Under the pieces are notes generated by a model, which worked only from the letters and a program-made list of their open reading frames with translations, ran no database searches and was not told the origin of the DNA. From positions 1-34,264 of the forward strand of contig PULQ01000058.1 of the NCBI GenBank assembly GCA_003552465.1: 34,264 nt of DNA. The letters run 5' to 3'. Both the position numbers and the translations under genes were made by a program. Source of the stretch: Dehalococcoidia bacterium. GTDB taxonomy: Bacteria > Chloroflexota > Dehalococcoidia > GIF9 > AB-539-J10. Shown in pieces: positions 16,055 through 24,177 of the stretch (position 1 is the stretch's first letter; each line of letters opens with the position of its first letter).

Positions 16055-16696
16055 GTGATTCGCTGCTCGGTGGCGCACAATAAGCCGCCCGATAAGCAAC
16101 AGGATTACGAATTGAGCATCGTCCACTCAACGATCGCTCCACCGCCTGATCGAGCGCCTCTGACTTCACTATCCCCTATAGGCCTCGCCCCCTGTCATCG
16201 CTCCGGCAATCCCCTGCACTCTTGGCGGTGGCTCCCCTCTGACTCTCTAGGAAACCGCTTCAAGGCGGCAGCGGTGACCGCCGACCTGCCTCTGGAGCCG
16301 GATAGCCCCGTCGACCTCGGTCTCCAGGAGTTCTGCCGCAGGTGTCGTAAATGCGCCGCCGGATGCCGCGCCAGGGCTATCTCAGATGGCGAAAAGGTCA
16401 TGATGAATGGCTATGAGAAGTGGCCGTTCGATGCCGATCGTTGCACCAGATATAGAATCGTTAATCAGGGCGGCTCTTCATGCGGACGCTGCATCAAGGT
16501 CTGTCCCTGGAACAGGCCCGAAGGCTGGACCACCAACCTGGCAAGGTGGATGGTGAAACATACTCCGTTCCTGGGCGGGCTCCTGGTCAGAATGGATAGC
16601 GCCCGCAGTCACGGCAAACGTGACAAAAGGCACAAGTGGTGGCTCGACCTGGAGGAAGCTGACGGGGCTCTGAGGATTCCCAGGAAGACGAGATAA
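16055..16696 (+). pseudogene. C-terminal remnant of a reductive-dehalogenase-family (RdhA-like) Fe-S protein
   Basis: The open frame spans 213 codons, but family resemblance begins only near 16223. From there it reads NRFKAAAVTADLPLEPDSP, VDLGLQEFC and then two ferredoxin-type [4Fe-4S] motifs: CRRCRKCAAGC, and a lone Cys (DRCTRY) followed by CGRCIKVCPW. The spacing, the ADLPL segment and the KWPFD element before the second motif match the C-terminus of RdhA and related corrinoid Fe-S proteins. The corrinoid-binding body, normally about 300 residues, and any Tat signal are absent. The first cluster lacks the usual Pro after its last Cys (CRA instead of CP). The GTG at 16055 has no ribosome site. 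A decayed gene is most likely; a domesticated ferredoxin-like protein is the alternative. Confidence 0.7.
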
Positions 16697-16905
16697 CCAA
16701 ACCGAACTGTAGTATCTCCGGCGCAACTGCACTACACAAGATGGCTCAATGTGTGACCAATCTCCAACAACAGTGGTTGATGCCAAACACTTACGACTAT
16801 GATGGAGTAGAAGTTGCACAAATGGCTCTAAAGGTCACGATTTCAGTCTGGTGGCCAGTGCTGTTGTTATCAGATTTCTCTCTGTCCCTGCAGCACTCCT
16901 CTGTG

Positions 16906-17988
16906 CTAGGATTCTCTGACCATGCATTCCCAAAAAGACGAGGGAACATACTTCGCTTGTGGGCTATCCTGTCGCAGAGGGTGATAAGTCATATCCCTAT
17001 AGCTGAAAACAAACGGATGGGTCTCAACCCCCTGCAACTGTCCTTCTTCATTCACCCAGGCCTTCAGCGCCGCCGTGACCCGGGTGGCGATTTTTCTCAT
17101 GTTAGTCACCCAGTTCCCCAAAGAATAGATGATCAACCGGGGAGCACCATCCGGCCCGGGCCAGATTTCCGCGGGCTGGAGCACATGCGGGTGATGGCCG
17201 ATAAGCAGGTCCACCCCGCCCTCTATCAATCGGTGAGCCATGTCAACTTGGTGTGCAGTGGGACCTAACTCAAATTCGAGTCCCCAGTGAAGGCTCAGAA
17301 GGACCATGTCTCCCGCTTCCTTCATCTCCGCCACCGTCTTTAGCAAGTGATCGAACCCGTTAAGCTCACTATTACAGTTATTGAGTCTTAGAAAATTCAC
17401 CGGACTGTGGGCGTGATTCCTCCGGCGGTTAGTGCTGTGAGTGAAGCCAGTTATAGATGCCTCTCGTCCTCTTATCGTGAGAGTCTTGAAAGAACGCCCT
17501 CCCTCCCTCCTGCCCACATAAGGTATGCTCCTCCTCTGTAGAAAATCAACAGTGGCTTCCAACCCTTCCCACCCCATATCCAGACAATGGTTGTTGGCAA
17601 TGTTCAGGCAGCCTGGCCCTAATGGAGCCAAGACCAGATCGAAGTATTCGGTGCTTCCGTTGAAGCGGGGAAATCCCCGCAGGGGTGTCGCTGGCTGGAT
17701 GGGAAACTCCAAGTTGGCAAAAAGCAGGTCACATTCAAGTATTCTTGCAGGCAAGCTAGCATAGACGTCTGGCCTTCTACGGAAAACAAGCTTGTTAACC
17801 ATTACGTCTCCCAGCAGAACAAGGGCGATGAACTGATCTGCGTTGTCGGGCTTTTCGGGTATCGGTGATGGATTGAGAGCCTGCGGAAGCGACGGCTTGA
17901 AAGGCCCGAACAGAGCTTTGTCGGCATAATCCAAAGCATCCCAGAATGTGAAGTGTTCCAGGGTTCCCTCCAGCTCAGTGCGCCGCAT
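16906..17988 (-). CDS. CapA-family metallophosphoesterase-like protein
   Basis: This 360-residue protein has the PGA_cap/CapA fold motifs in order: LLGDVMVN (about residue 58), FANLEFPI, IANNHCLDMGWEGL, LSLHWGLEFE, LIGHHPHVLQ and IIYSLGNW. These are the metal-ligand and catalytic motifs of calcineurin-like phosphoesterases. CapA proteins act in poly-gamma-glutamate or capsule synthesis, but many homologues have other or unknown roles. No signal peptide or membrane anchor is visible, so this one is probably cytoplasmic. GGGAGG precedes the ATG. It lies 24 nt after the stop of a membrane-protein gene on the same strand, so the two are probably one operon. Confidence 0.9.
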   Translation of the reverse strand: MRRTELEGTLEHFTFWDALDYADKALFGPFKPSLPQALNPSPIPEKPDNADQFIALVLLGDVMVNKLVFRRRPDVYASLPARILECDLLFANLEFPIQPATPLRGFPRFNGSTEYFDLVLAPLGPGCLNIANNHCLDMGWEGLEATVDFLQRRSIPYVGRREGGRSFKTLTIRGREASITGFTHSTNRRRNHAHSPVNFLRLNNCNSELNGFDHLLKTVAEMKEAGDMVLLSLHWGLEFELGPTAHQVDMAHRLIEGGVDLLIGHHPHVLQPAEIWPGPDGAPRLIIYSLGNWVTNMRKIATRVTAALKAWVNEEGQLQGVETHPFVFSYRDMTYHPLRQDSPQAKYVPSSFWECMVRES

Positions 17989-18012
17989 ATAAGACCTCCC
18001 TTACAACCATCT

Positions 18013-18483
18013 CTACTCCGGAAGCATATCAAGAAGCCAGCCGGGAACCAACTCGGGTGCCACTCGCATGCCTGCTTCCATAATACCCACAACTGCCAGA
18101 GCACAAAGAACTGCACCGACGAACAGCAGAAGATATATCTTACTTCTCCTGAGCCCCGCCAGCCTGCCGATCAAGGGAGCAACCCATATTCCGATAACCG
18201 GTCCCAAAAAGGCCGGAGTCCAGTCCGCATGCCTTTTATAGTACAGCGAGACACGACTCCTCTGACTCCTCTCCACCAGACTCCTGAAACGACTGAGCTT
18301 CATCAGCCTCTCGACGAGGAGATCTACGAAAGGCACCGCTGCATAATAACCGGAGGCTGACCAGACGAGGGCTGAGATCGAGTCCATCCCCATGACAAAA
18401 GCAGTCGGTATGGCGACATAGATCCCAAGATACGGGAAAAAAGCGATTCCAAAAGTGATAACAACCTTGACCCCATAGTGCAT
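18013..18483 (-). CDS. Small integral membrane protein of the COG2426 (putative small multidrug export) type
   Basis: This 156-residue protein has several hydrophobic segments: VVITFGIAFFPYLGIYVAIP, a second near residues 32-58 ending in PFVDLLVERLMKL, AFLGPVIGIWVAPLIGRLAG, and YLLLFVGAVLCALAVVGIM. The central basic loop (SLVERSQRSRVSLYYKRHAD) and the layout match the 'putative small multi-drug export' family, which has no proven transport role. The ATG at 18483 follows AGGTGAG. The 24-nt gap to the CapA-like gene indicates co-transcription, so a cell-envelope role is plausible. Confidence 0.75.
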   Translation of the reverse strand: MHYGVKVVITFGIAFFPYLGIYVAIPTAFVMGMDSISALVWSASGYYAAVPFVDLLVERLMKLSRFRSLVERSQRSRVSLYYKRHADWTPAFLGPVIGIWVAPLIGRLAGLRRSKIYLLLFVGAVLCALAVVGIMEAGMRVAPELVPGWLLDMLPE

Positions 18484-18834
18484 CTCTCACCTGCATTACT
18501 GTCTGATTTGCTACCCAGTGTATGTGTACTCTTCCATATTCCCCATTCTTAGATAACTGCTTGACTCGATACTTCGTTGGTCACAAGTCAAAATGAGACG
18601 GCTTCTTTGGGCGTATGCCATTATATACCAAAGCAGGGGCATGAAGAATGAACCTTACTCCAAGGATCAGGACAGTTGCTCTATAGTTCGCTTTGATCAG
18701 AGGTACTTGCCGTCGCCTAACCGTCTTTACACGCCTTTTGACAAGACCCCGAGAATAAGCATGGCTACAGCGCCTCTAGTCATAGAGTGTCCTCTGAACA
18801 TAACAAGATGAAACAGTGTTCAATGCGCCGGTTA
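18484..18834. other. Intergenic stretch, 351 bases, between two minus-strand genes
   Basis: No gene is supported. A small inverted repeat is present (TTGACT near 18564 and AGTCAA near 18588), too weak to call. It separates the CapA/membrane-protein operon from the PLD-ATPase gene. Confidence 0.4.
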
Positions 18835-20805
18835 TCAGCGTCTAAGCAGACGTGAAAGAAACCGGTGCCTTTGAGGCGGCTCCCCCAGCCACCTGTCGAA
18901 CTCCTTTGGGTTCTCGACAATGATGGTATTTCCACGTCTGTGATGCTTGACTGTCTGTGGCAGGAAACTCTGGTAGTCGTTGATTTCCCAGTGCTGCATA
19001 TCCTTGGTGAATGTTATGAGCTTACGCTTGCCCTCATTCTCGGCGGTAGCTTTACGTAACCCATGAAGCAAGTCCTGCCAGTCCTTACGTCCGGGGTCAT
19101 AGAGCTTCTCGATAGGTTCATTGGGGAAGAAAGCAGGCAACGCACGACCGGCGCGTTTGTACAAGTCTTGCATCACCAATCTGGCAATCTGAAGCTCGTC
19201 ATCGCTCGGCAATCCATCGGCATCCAATCTGTCCAGGTATAGATACGAAAACCATTTGAATATGGGGTTCTCCCGGGCAAACAGCTCAGCAAGCCTTTCC
19301 TTGCTGCTCTCTGTCGGAACGAAGTGAACATCAAAATCAACTCTCTTCACTCTGGATTTTGCCCATTCTTTCAGTCTGGGAGTATTAGATGAAATGACAA
19401 TCTGTGGAGACACGTACTGGTCTCTCCACCAACGTTCCCAGTAAGACTTGAACACATCCTCGATGCCCGGAGTCCGGGATGGATCCACATCATCAAAGGC
19501 CAGGGGGAATGCCGTCCCGGTCAAGAGGGTGTTCTGTATCCGTGTCTTTGTGAAATCCTGGCGTGAGAGTGCCTCCATCATTCTCCCTGACACCAACCTC
19601 AGGACAAAACGCAAGAACGTAGTCTTGCCATTCTGACTCGGCCCGTATATATAGAGAAAGCGAGGTCCCCGGGTATCTACGAGTCCGTATCTTGCTCGCT
19701 TGGCTTTCATATACTCATGGGCAAAAGGTGTGAAGAACACATAGAGTAGAGCCTCAAACATGCTCGCCTTTGTGGCAACCGGATCTGAGGACTCTGCCAT
19801 GTCTACGGTGTTCAGATAAGACTCGAGCATCTCAAGTGATTCGTTGACAACCGCGGGTTCTGGAACTGGTTCGCTGAGCGATGTAAGCGACGCGTCAATG
19901 CCCAGAAGGAGTTCCTTTCGTTCTCTTGAAACAAGCAATAGAGGAACCCTGTGGTTCTCGTACACGAACCTAATGTAGGCCGACTTGTTGACCTGTAACT
20001 GATGTTGGCCGGCGGTTACAGGCTTTAGCGGCATCAGATGGCGCTCAATTCGCTTCCTAGCCAAATCTGTTTCCGGCAACCGGAGCAGGGTAACCTTCTC
20101 TTGTTCTGTGTCGCCACCATCCATGAGGCTGCTCGACAGTTCATTGAACACTTCCCTCATCTCCGTGTCTTGCTCGTCGGAAGCGATAGACCCCTTGAGC
20201 CAGGCTTCGATCAACTGCCTTCTATCCTGCTGGCGGTTTTCCTCCAGGAGTTCTTTGAGGTCGCCCATGAAGAGGCTGCAGCCACGAAGATGGGACCGGT
20301 AGTCGTGTATTAGCTGTTCAAGAACGGGGTGACCGGGTGGAATATCCAAATACCACGCATAGTTCGTCTGTCTTCTGGCGTCCTGGGCGGTGACCGTCAG
20401 ATTAGCGCTCGTCTGGATAACGCGGGTGCATTCCTGTTTCTCAAGCAGGTAGAGCTTCGTATGTATTGTGTGGTTAGGAACGTAGATACGCATGGTGCCT
20501 TCTTCTACCAATCCTTCAAGGCGCTCAACTAGTTCAATCGGCTTCTGCTCCAGATTGCGCTTGTAGCTCTGAGTGAGGTTTTCGCCAACGACAACCTCTA
20601 TGCAGGCATAGCCCCGACGGTCGATGAAGTCCAGGAGTAGGTCAGGTGAGACTACGTAGGAGACAGCGCGCATTCCGGTGAAACCATCGAACAGTTCATC
20701 AAAATCCCTCCTGCGAGCTATGAGCCGGGTCTGGAGAGGGGACAAACCAGCAAAAAGGTCTGACTGCATTATGTTCTTGCTTCTTCTCGACTTAGCATCC
20801 GGCAT
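18835..20805 (-). CDS. Phospholipase D-like nuclease domain fused to a P-loop ATPase (possible defence effector)
   Basis: This 656-residue protein joins two catalytic modules. Residues about 20-180 form a single PLD-type domain with H115 and K117 (IHTKLYLLE) and N135 (TSANLT). It has one HxK motif, so the active site would need a dimer, as in Nuc-type nucleases; the usual Asp after HxK is Glu or absent. Residues about 375-530 form a P-loop NTPase with Walker A GPSQNGKT (388-395), a Walker B-like FPLAFDDVD (433-441) and a sensor-type IVISSNTP ending at 476. The ATPase resembles SF3-helicase or AAA proteins more than ABC or SF2. It starts 26 nt after the end of a nuclease-like gene fragment. 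PLD nucleases beside ATPases are common in antiphage systems, but I cannot assign this one to a named system. Confidence 0.8.
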   Translation of the reverse strand: MPDAKSRRSKNIMQSDLFAGLSPLQTRLIARRRDFDELFDGFTGMRAVSYVVSPDLLLDFIDRRGYACIEVVVGENLTQSYKRNLEQKPIELVERLEGLVEEGTMRIYVPNHTIHTKLYLLEKQECTRVIQTSANLTVTAQDARRQTNYAWYLDIPPGHPVLEQLIHDYRSHLRGCSLFMGDLKELLEENRQQDRRQLIEAWLKGSIASDEQDTEMREVFNELSSSLMDGGDTEQEKVTLLRLPETDLARKRIERHLMPLKPVTAGQHQLQVNKSAYIRFVYENHRVPLLLVSRERKELLLGIDASLTSLSEPVPEPAVVNESLEMLESYLNTVDMAESSDPVATKASMFEALLYVFFTPFAHEYMKAKRARYGLVDTRGPRFLYIYGPSQNGKTTFLRFVLRLVSGRMMEALSRQDFTKTRIQNTLLTGTAFPLAFDDVDPSRTPGIEDVFKSYWERWWRDQYVSPQIVISSNTPRLKEWAKSRVKRVDFDVHFVPTESSKERLAELFARENPIFKWFSYLYLDRLDADGLPSDDELQIARLVMQDLYKRAGRALPAFFPNEPIEKLYDPGRKDWQDLLHGLRKATAENEGKRKLITFTKDMQHWEINDYQSFLPQTVKHHRRGNTIIVENPKEFDRWLGEPPQRHRFLSRLLRR

Positions 20806-20831
20806 TGCGTCTGCCTTTCATCTCTGTTACC

Positions 20832-21275
20832 TTACTCCACTGGGCAGCGAGTACATGCTTCTGGAGTCTCTCCTGTGTAGAGAGCCATCTCAAAGTCGCG
20901 TGCCCTGGTGATCTTGCTCTTCAGCGCCTGCCCCGAGAAATCACGGAGTCTTGCCGGCAGCCTCACAGCCAGAGACGACAGTATCGGTCGCCCTGAAACA
21001 GCTAACCGCAGGCCCAGCCGTTGCCGCGCATCCGATTCGACAGAGACAGCCGGTATGACTTCGGTGCCCACGACAACCGGGGACACGTGAGGTTCAGTGA
21101 TAAGGATATCCGGTCTCTTGGTGATGCCCTTGAGAACATCAGTGTTCTCAGACCGTACGACTCCTATGAAGCGCCAAAGGCTCCGCATCTCCATCAATAC
21201 TTCCGCCAGGGCGTCGTCTATCGTGTGTTCAGTTGTCGCCATTGCACAGACTGATGCCCAGCCACGCTGAGCCAT
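20832..21275 (-). CDS. Truncated nuclease-like or DNA-modification-associated protein (hypothetical)
   Basis: This 147-residue frame begins MAQRGWASVCAMATTEHTID and contains KRPDILITE followed by PVVVGTEVIPAVSVESDARQ. A PD...(x)E arrangement of this kind appears in restriction-endonuclease-like domains at the N-terminus of larger DNA-methylase or helicase proteins. That comparison is from memory. The frame stops abruptly at ARDFEMALYTGETPEACTRC PVE, and a one-base shift would only extend it by a few codons, so it is probably truncated. GGAG lies 9 nt before the ATG at 21275; another ATG at 21296 lacks a ribosome site. It is followed after 26 nt by the PLD-ATPase gene, which suggests a two-gene unit. 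Confidence 0.55.
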   Translation of the reverse strand: MAQRGWASVCAMATTEHTIDDALAEVLMEMRSLWRFIGVVRSENTDVLKGITKRPDILITEPHVSPVVVGTEVIPAVSVESDARQRLGLRLAVSGRPILSSLAVRLPARLRDFSGQALKSKITRARDFEMALYTGETPEACTRCPVE

Positions 21276-21634
21276 GATCTTCCGCTCCCACTGCATTCTA
21301 CTACAAGTCTACTGGTGTTGGCAGCAACATACTCTGCCGAGCAGGCAGCATTGATCTCGGGAGTCGCTTGCCTCCAACAGACGCCCGACAACACTCGGGA
21401 TTGTCCATCTGCTCACTTCAGCGCGGCTATAGACTGAAATCGCGCACACTTGACGGGGGTGCCAATGAGGATACTGTTTTAGGAGGGAGCGAAGCTCCGG
21501 GCGGGACAAGAAAACCGCAGCCTCTGAGTTGAACCCTCACAGCGATAAACCGTTGCCTGTAACAAGAATATGGTGTATAACAGCATTGTCAATCCCGGGG
21601 GCGAAAACGCAAGTCGCAGAATAGGAGGTTTACA
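21276..21634. other. Divergent intergenic stretch, 359 bases
   Basis: It separates the minus-strand nuclease-like gene from the plus-strand DUF4242 gene. It holds the promoter-like pair at 21553-21581. No other gene or repeat is supported. Confidence 0.5.
21553..21581 (+). promoter_or_regulatory. Predicted sigma-70-type promoter for the DUF4242 gene
   Basis: TTGCCT (21553-21558) and TATAAC (21576-21581) are separated by 17 nt. The implied transcript start near 21588 leaves a leader of about 47 nt before the ATG at 21635. Confidence 0.6.
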
Positions 21635-21904
21635 ATGGCAAGAATCATCATCTTCCACTTCACTGACCAGGGAAAAGTGCCAAAACTCACCGGAGAGGAA
21701 CTGACCGGCCTTCGGACACAATTCCTGGATGTGCTCAAGGATTACCCGGATGTCCACTTCAACGGGATGTTCATTGACGAAAACGGAATGGGCATATGTG
21801 ATTGGGAAGCTCCCAATCCTGATGTAGTCAAAGAAGTGGTGCAGAAGGCGACAGGCTTTCCACCCCCCGACCCAACAATACAGGTAAACCAGGTATTGTT
21901 ATAG
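21635..21904 (+). CDS. DUF4242-family protein
   Basis: This 89-residue protein matches the small DUF4242 family, which includes SCO4226-type ferredoxin-fold proteins. Typical elements are FHFTDQGKVPKLTGEE, HFNGMFIDENGMGICDWEAP and the C-terminal IQVNQVLL. SCO4226 of Streptomyces has been described as a nickel-binding protein; whether this one binds metal is not known. AGGAGG lies 7 nt upstream of the ATG, and a promoter-like pair lies at 21553-21581. It appears to be a single-gene unit. Confidence 0.85.
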   Translation: MARIIIFHFTDQGKVPKLTGEELTGLRTQFLDVLKDYPDVHFNGMFIDENGMGICDWEAPNPDVVKEVVQKATGFPPPDPTIQVNQVLL

Positions 21905-22121
21905 CGAAGGGACGAAGTGCAGCCCGGCCGGCGGATTCGGTAAGCCGCCTGCCAGGAGGGCGAAGATACGGCCGGAAGACCACCAGTTGCCGGTGCCTGT
22001 CCTGTCGGTTACCTGCATAATCTACAGGATAGTTCAGCATATCAGGATCTCACTGGCGGCCTCCATGCTATGATGGCGGTAGCTACAGGAATCGCTAGGC
22101 TCACTTCTGGACGGGCGGGCA

Positions 22122-22619
22122 ATGAGACAGGATTTCTCCTCGGTCGAAGCCATTATCGAAATCCCCAGAGGCAGCCGCAATAAGTATGAGATCGACCATG
22201 CCACCGGGAAGATTCGCCTGGATCGAGTGCTCTTCTCCTCTGTTCACTATCCGACTGACTATGGCTTCATCCCGAACACAAGAAGCGCCGACGGAGACCC
22301 TCTGGATGTGTTGGTACTGGTTGAAGAACCGACTTTCCCGGGTTGTCGTGTTCGGATTAGACCGATCGGTGTTCTGTTGATGCGAGACGAGAAGGGCGTG
22401 GACGAGAAGATTCTGGGGGTTCCTCTGGCTGACCCCAGATTTGATGGGATAACAGACATCGGTCATGTTCAGAAGCATTGGCTCACCGAAATCGATAACT
22501 TCTTCAATACCTACAAACTGCTGGAGAAGAAGCTGGCTGAGGTGGAAGGATGGGACGACTCTACAGCGGCAATCAGGGTACTGGAGAAGTACTGGACTGG
22601 GGATGAAGATCCTGGCTGA
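22122..22619 (+). CDS. ppa: Family I inorganic pyrophosphatase
   Basis: This 165-residue enzyme hydrolyses pyrophosphate to two phosphates and pulls biosynthetic reactions forward. The family signature is clear: IIEIPRGSRNKYEID near residue 10, YPTDYGFIPNT with the active-site Tyr, and the metal-binding signature DGDPLDVLVL (about residues 57-66). Later Asp, Lys and Tyr positions (DEKILGVPLADPRF, HWLTEIDNFFNTYKLLE) are also present. Length is normal for the family, and it is soluble. The ribosome site before the ATG is only a weak GGCGGG. The gene stands alone between the DUF4242 and tldD genes. Confidence 0.96.
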   Translation: MRQDFSSVEAIIEIPRGSRNKYEIDHATGKIRLDRVLFSSVHYPTDYGFIPNTRSADGDPLDVLVLVEEPTFPGCRVRIRPIGVLLMRDEKGVDEKILGVPLADPRFDGITDIGHVQKHWLTEIDNFFNTYKLLEKKLAEVEGWDDSTAAIRVLEKYWTGDEDPG

Positions 22620-22722
22620 GCCGTACAAACCTGAACACTGTCCTGGTTAGACCTCGTATGCTGTGTTGTGCCGCCAGACTGCCCCATAAGGTGTTACCCA
22701 TGTTGTCGGCCGGCACAAGCCC

Positions 22723-22751
22723 TGGCAATGAGTAGGCTTAGAGGTTATAAT
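22723..22751 (+). promoter_or_regulatory. Possible promoter for tldD-tldE
   Basis: A perfect -10 hexamer TATAAT lies at 22746-22751, 62 nt before the tldD ATG. The hexamer 17 nt upstream (TGGCAA, 22723-22728) matches TTGACA at only three positions, so the -35 is weak. Confidence 0.4.
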
Positions 22752-22812
22752 ACGTGCATCGAAGGGTGTGTTTTTGGGATATTGAGGAAGACTTCAGCCA
22801 GAGGAGGCGCCT

Positions 22813-24177
22813 ATGTTTGACAACCTGAGAGCGATCATATCAAAGACAGATGCGGATTACGCCGATATTCGCTACGAAATACTCCGGGAGGCAAGGATTG
22901 TCTTCAACGGTGCCGAATTAGGGGAGATCAGCTCGAATACCACCGATGGATACGTATTGCGGGTACTCAAGAACGGCGGCCTGTCCACCATAGCCTTCAC
23001 AAAGGAGACCGATGCCGAAAGAGCGATCAAGAGCGCCATGGAAAATGCCCTTATCCTCTCACGCAACACGAAGAAGCCCGTCGTGTTCGCCCCAACCGAG
23101 GTAATCAGAAGCGCCTTCTCGCCACCCTTGAAAGAGGACCCGCGGAGGATTTCAATCGCAGAAAAGCTGGAGTTAACCCGGCACTACAACGACATCCCCC
23201 TGAAGCAGGAAGGGATCAGTATGACTAACCTGCAGTACAGGGAGGTCGCACGAGATAAGTACTTCGCCAGTACCGAGGGAAGCGAAGTCAGAGAGGAGCT
23301 GATCACCACAACCATAAATGGGATGATTACCAGCAAGGACGGGAATCTCATCCAGAACGTGAGGGTAGGGGCTGGAGGAAGCGACGGATTTGCCATCCTC
23401 AGAGACCGGGATGAGGTGTTTGAGAGGAAAACGGGAATCGCCCTCGACCTTCTCCGGGCAAAGCCGGTAGACGCGGGGGTATACGATGCAATACTAAATC
23501 CCAATATGGCCGGAGTCTTCACCCACGAGGCGTTCGGGCACTTCTCTGAGGCCGACCTTATCGAAGACAACCCCACGATGAGAGAGAAGATGAGAATTGG
23601 AGCGAAGCTGGGGAACGAGGCACTCAACATAATTGATGATCCAACGATGCCCGGCCAACTGGGGTTCTATATGTATGATGACGAAGGGGTAACGGCCAGA
23701 CCGGTTCAACTGCTGAGAGACGGGGTTCTGGTGGGGCGCCTGCACTCGAGAAGGACTGCCGCAGCCTTTGGAGAGCCTTTGACTGGCCACTCGATTGCCG
23801 AAGATTACCGCTTCGCTCCCATCATTAGGATGGGGAACATCTTTATCCAGCCGGGAACCAACAGCTTTGAGGAGCTTAGTGAGGAACTCGACGATGGGCT
23901 ATATATCCTCGACGCCAAGGGAGGGCAGACCAGCGGGGACACCTTCACCTTCGGCGCTCAGTACGCCTATAGGGTCAAGAACGGCAGACTGGGGGAGATG
24001 ATTCGTGACATCAATATCTCCGGGAATCTGTACCGGACCATGCAAAACATCACCGCCATCGGAAGTGATCTGACGCTGAGTGAAACCGGCGGGTGTGGTA
24101 AAGGGCAACTGAACATTCGTTCCTGCCACGGCGGGCCACACATACTTGTAAGAAACGTTGTCATTGGAGGTGCGTGA
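22813..24177 (+). CDS. tldD: TldD-family metalloprotease subunit
   Basis: This 454-residue protein carries the TldD zinc motif HExxxH as HEAFGH at residues 238-243 (THEAFGHFSEAD). It also has the family's C-terminal elements GGQTSGDTFTFGAQ, IRDINISGNL and GGCGKGQ followed by GGPHILV. TldD forms a heterodimeric protease with TldE that degrades unfolded peptides and, in some hosts, matures modified peptides such as microcin B17. The start has GAGGAGG about 8 nt upstream. The stop overlaps the TldE start by one base (TGATG), so translation is coupled. No peptide-modification genes are visible nearby, so a housekeeping protease role is likelier. Confidence 0.95.
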   Translation: MFDNLRAIISKTDADYADIRYEILREARIVFNGAELGEISSNTTDGYVLRVLKNGGLSTIAFTKETDAERAIKSAMENALILSRNTKKPVVFAPTEVIRSAFSPPLKEDPRRISIAEKLELTRHYNDIPLKQEGISMTNLQYREVARDKYFASTEGSEVREELITTTINGMITSKDGNLIQNVRVGAGGSDGFAILRDRDEVFERKTGIALDLLRAKPVDAGVYDAILNPNMAGVFTHEAFGHFSEADLIEDNPTMREKMRIGAKLGNEALNIIDDPTMPGQLGFYMYDDEGVTARPVQLLRDGVLVGRLHSRRTAAAFGEPLTGHSIAEDYRFAPIIRMGNIFIQPGTNSFEELSEELDDGLYILDAKGGQTSGDTFTFGAQYAYRVKNGRLGEMIRDINISGNLYRTMQNITAIGSDLTLSETGGCGKGQLNIRSCHGGPHILVRNVVIGGA

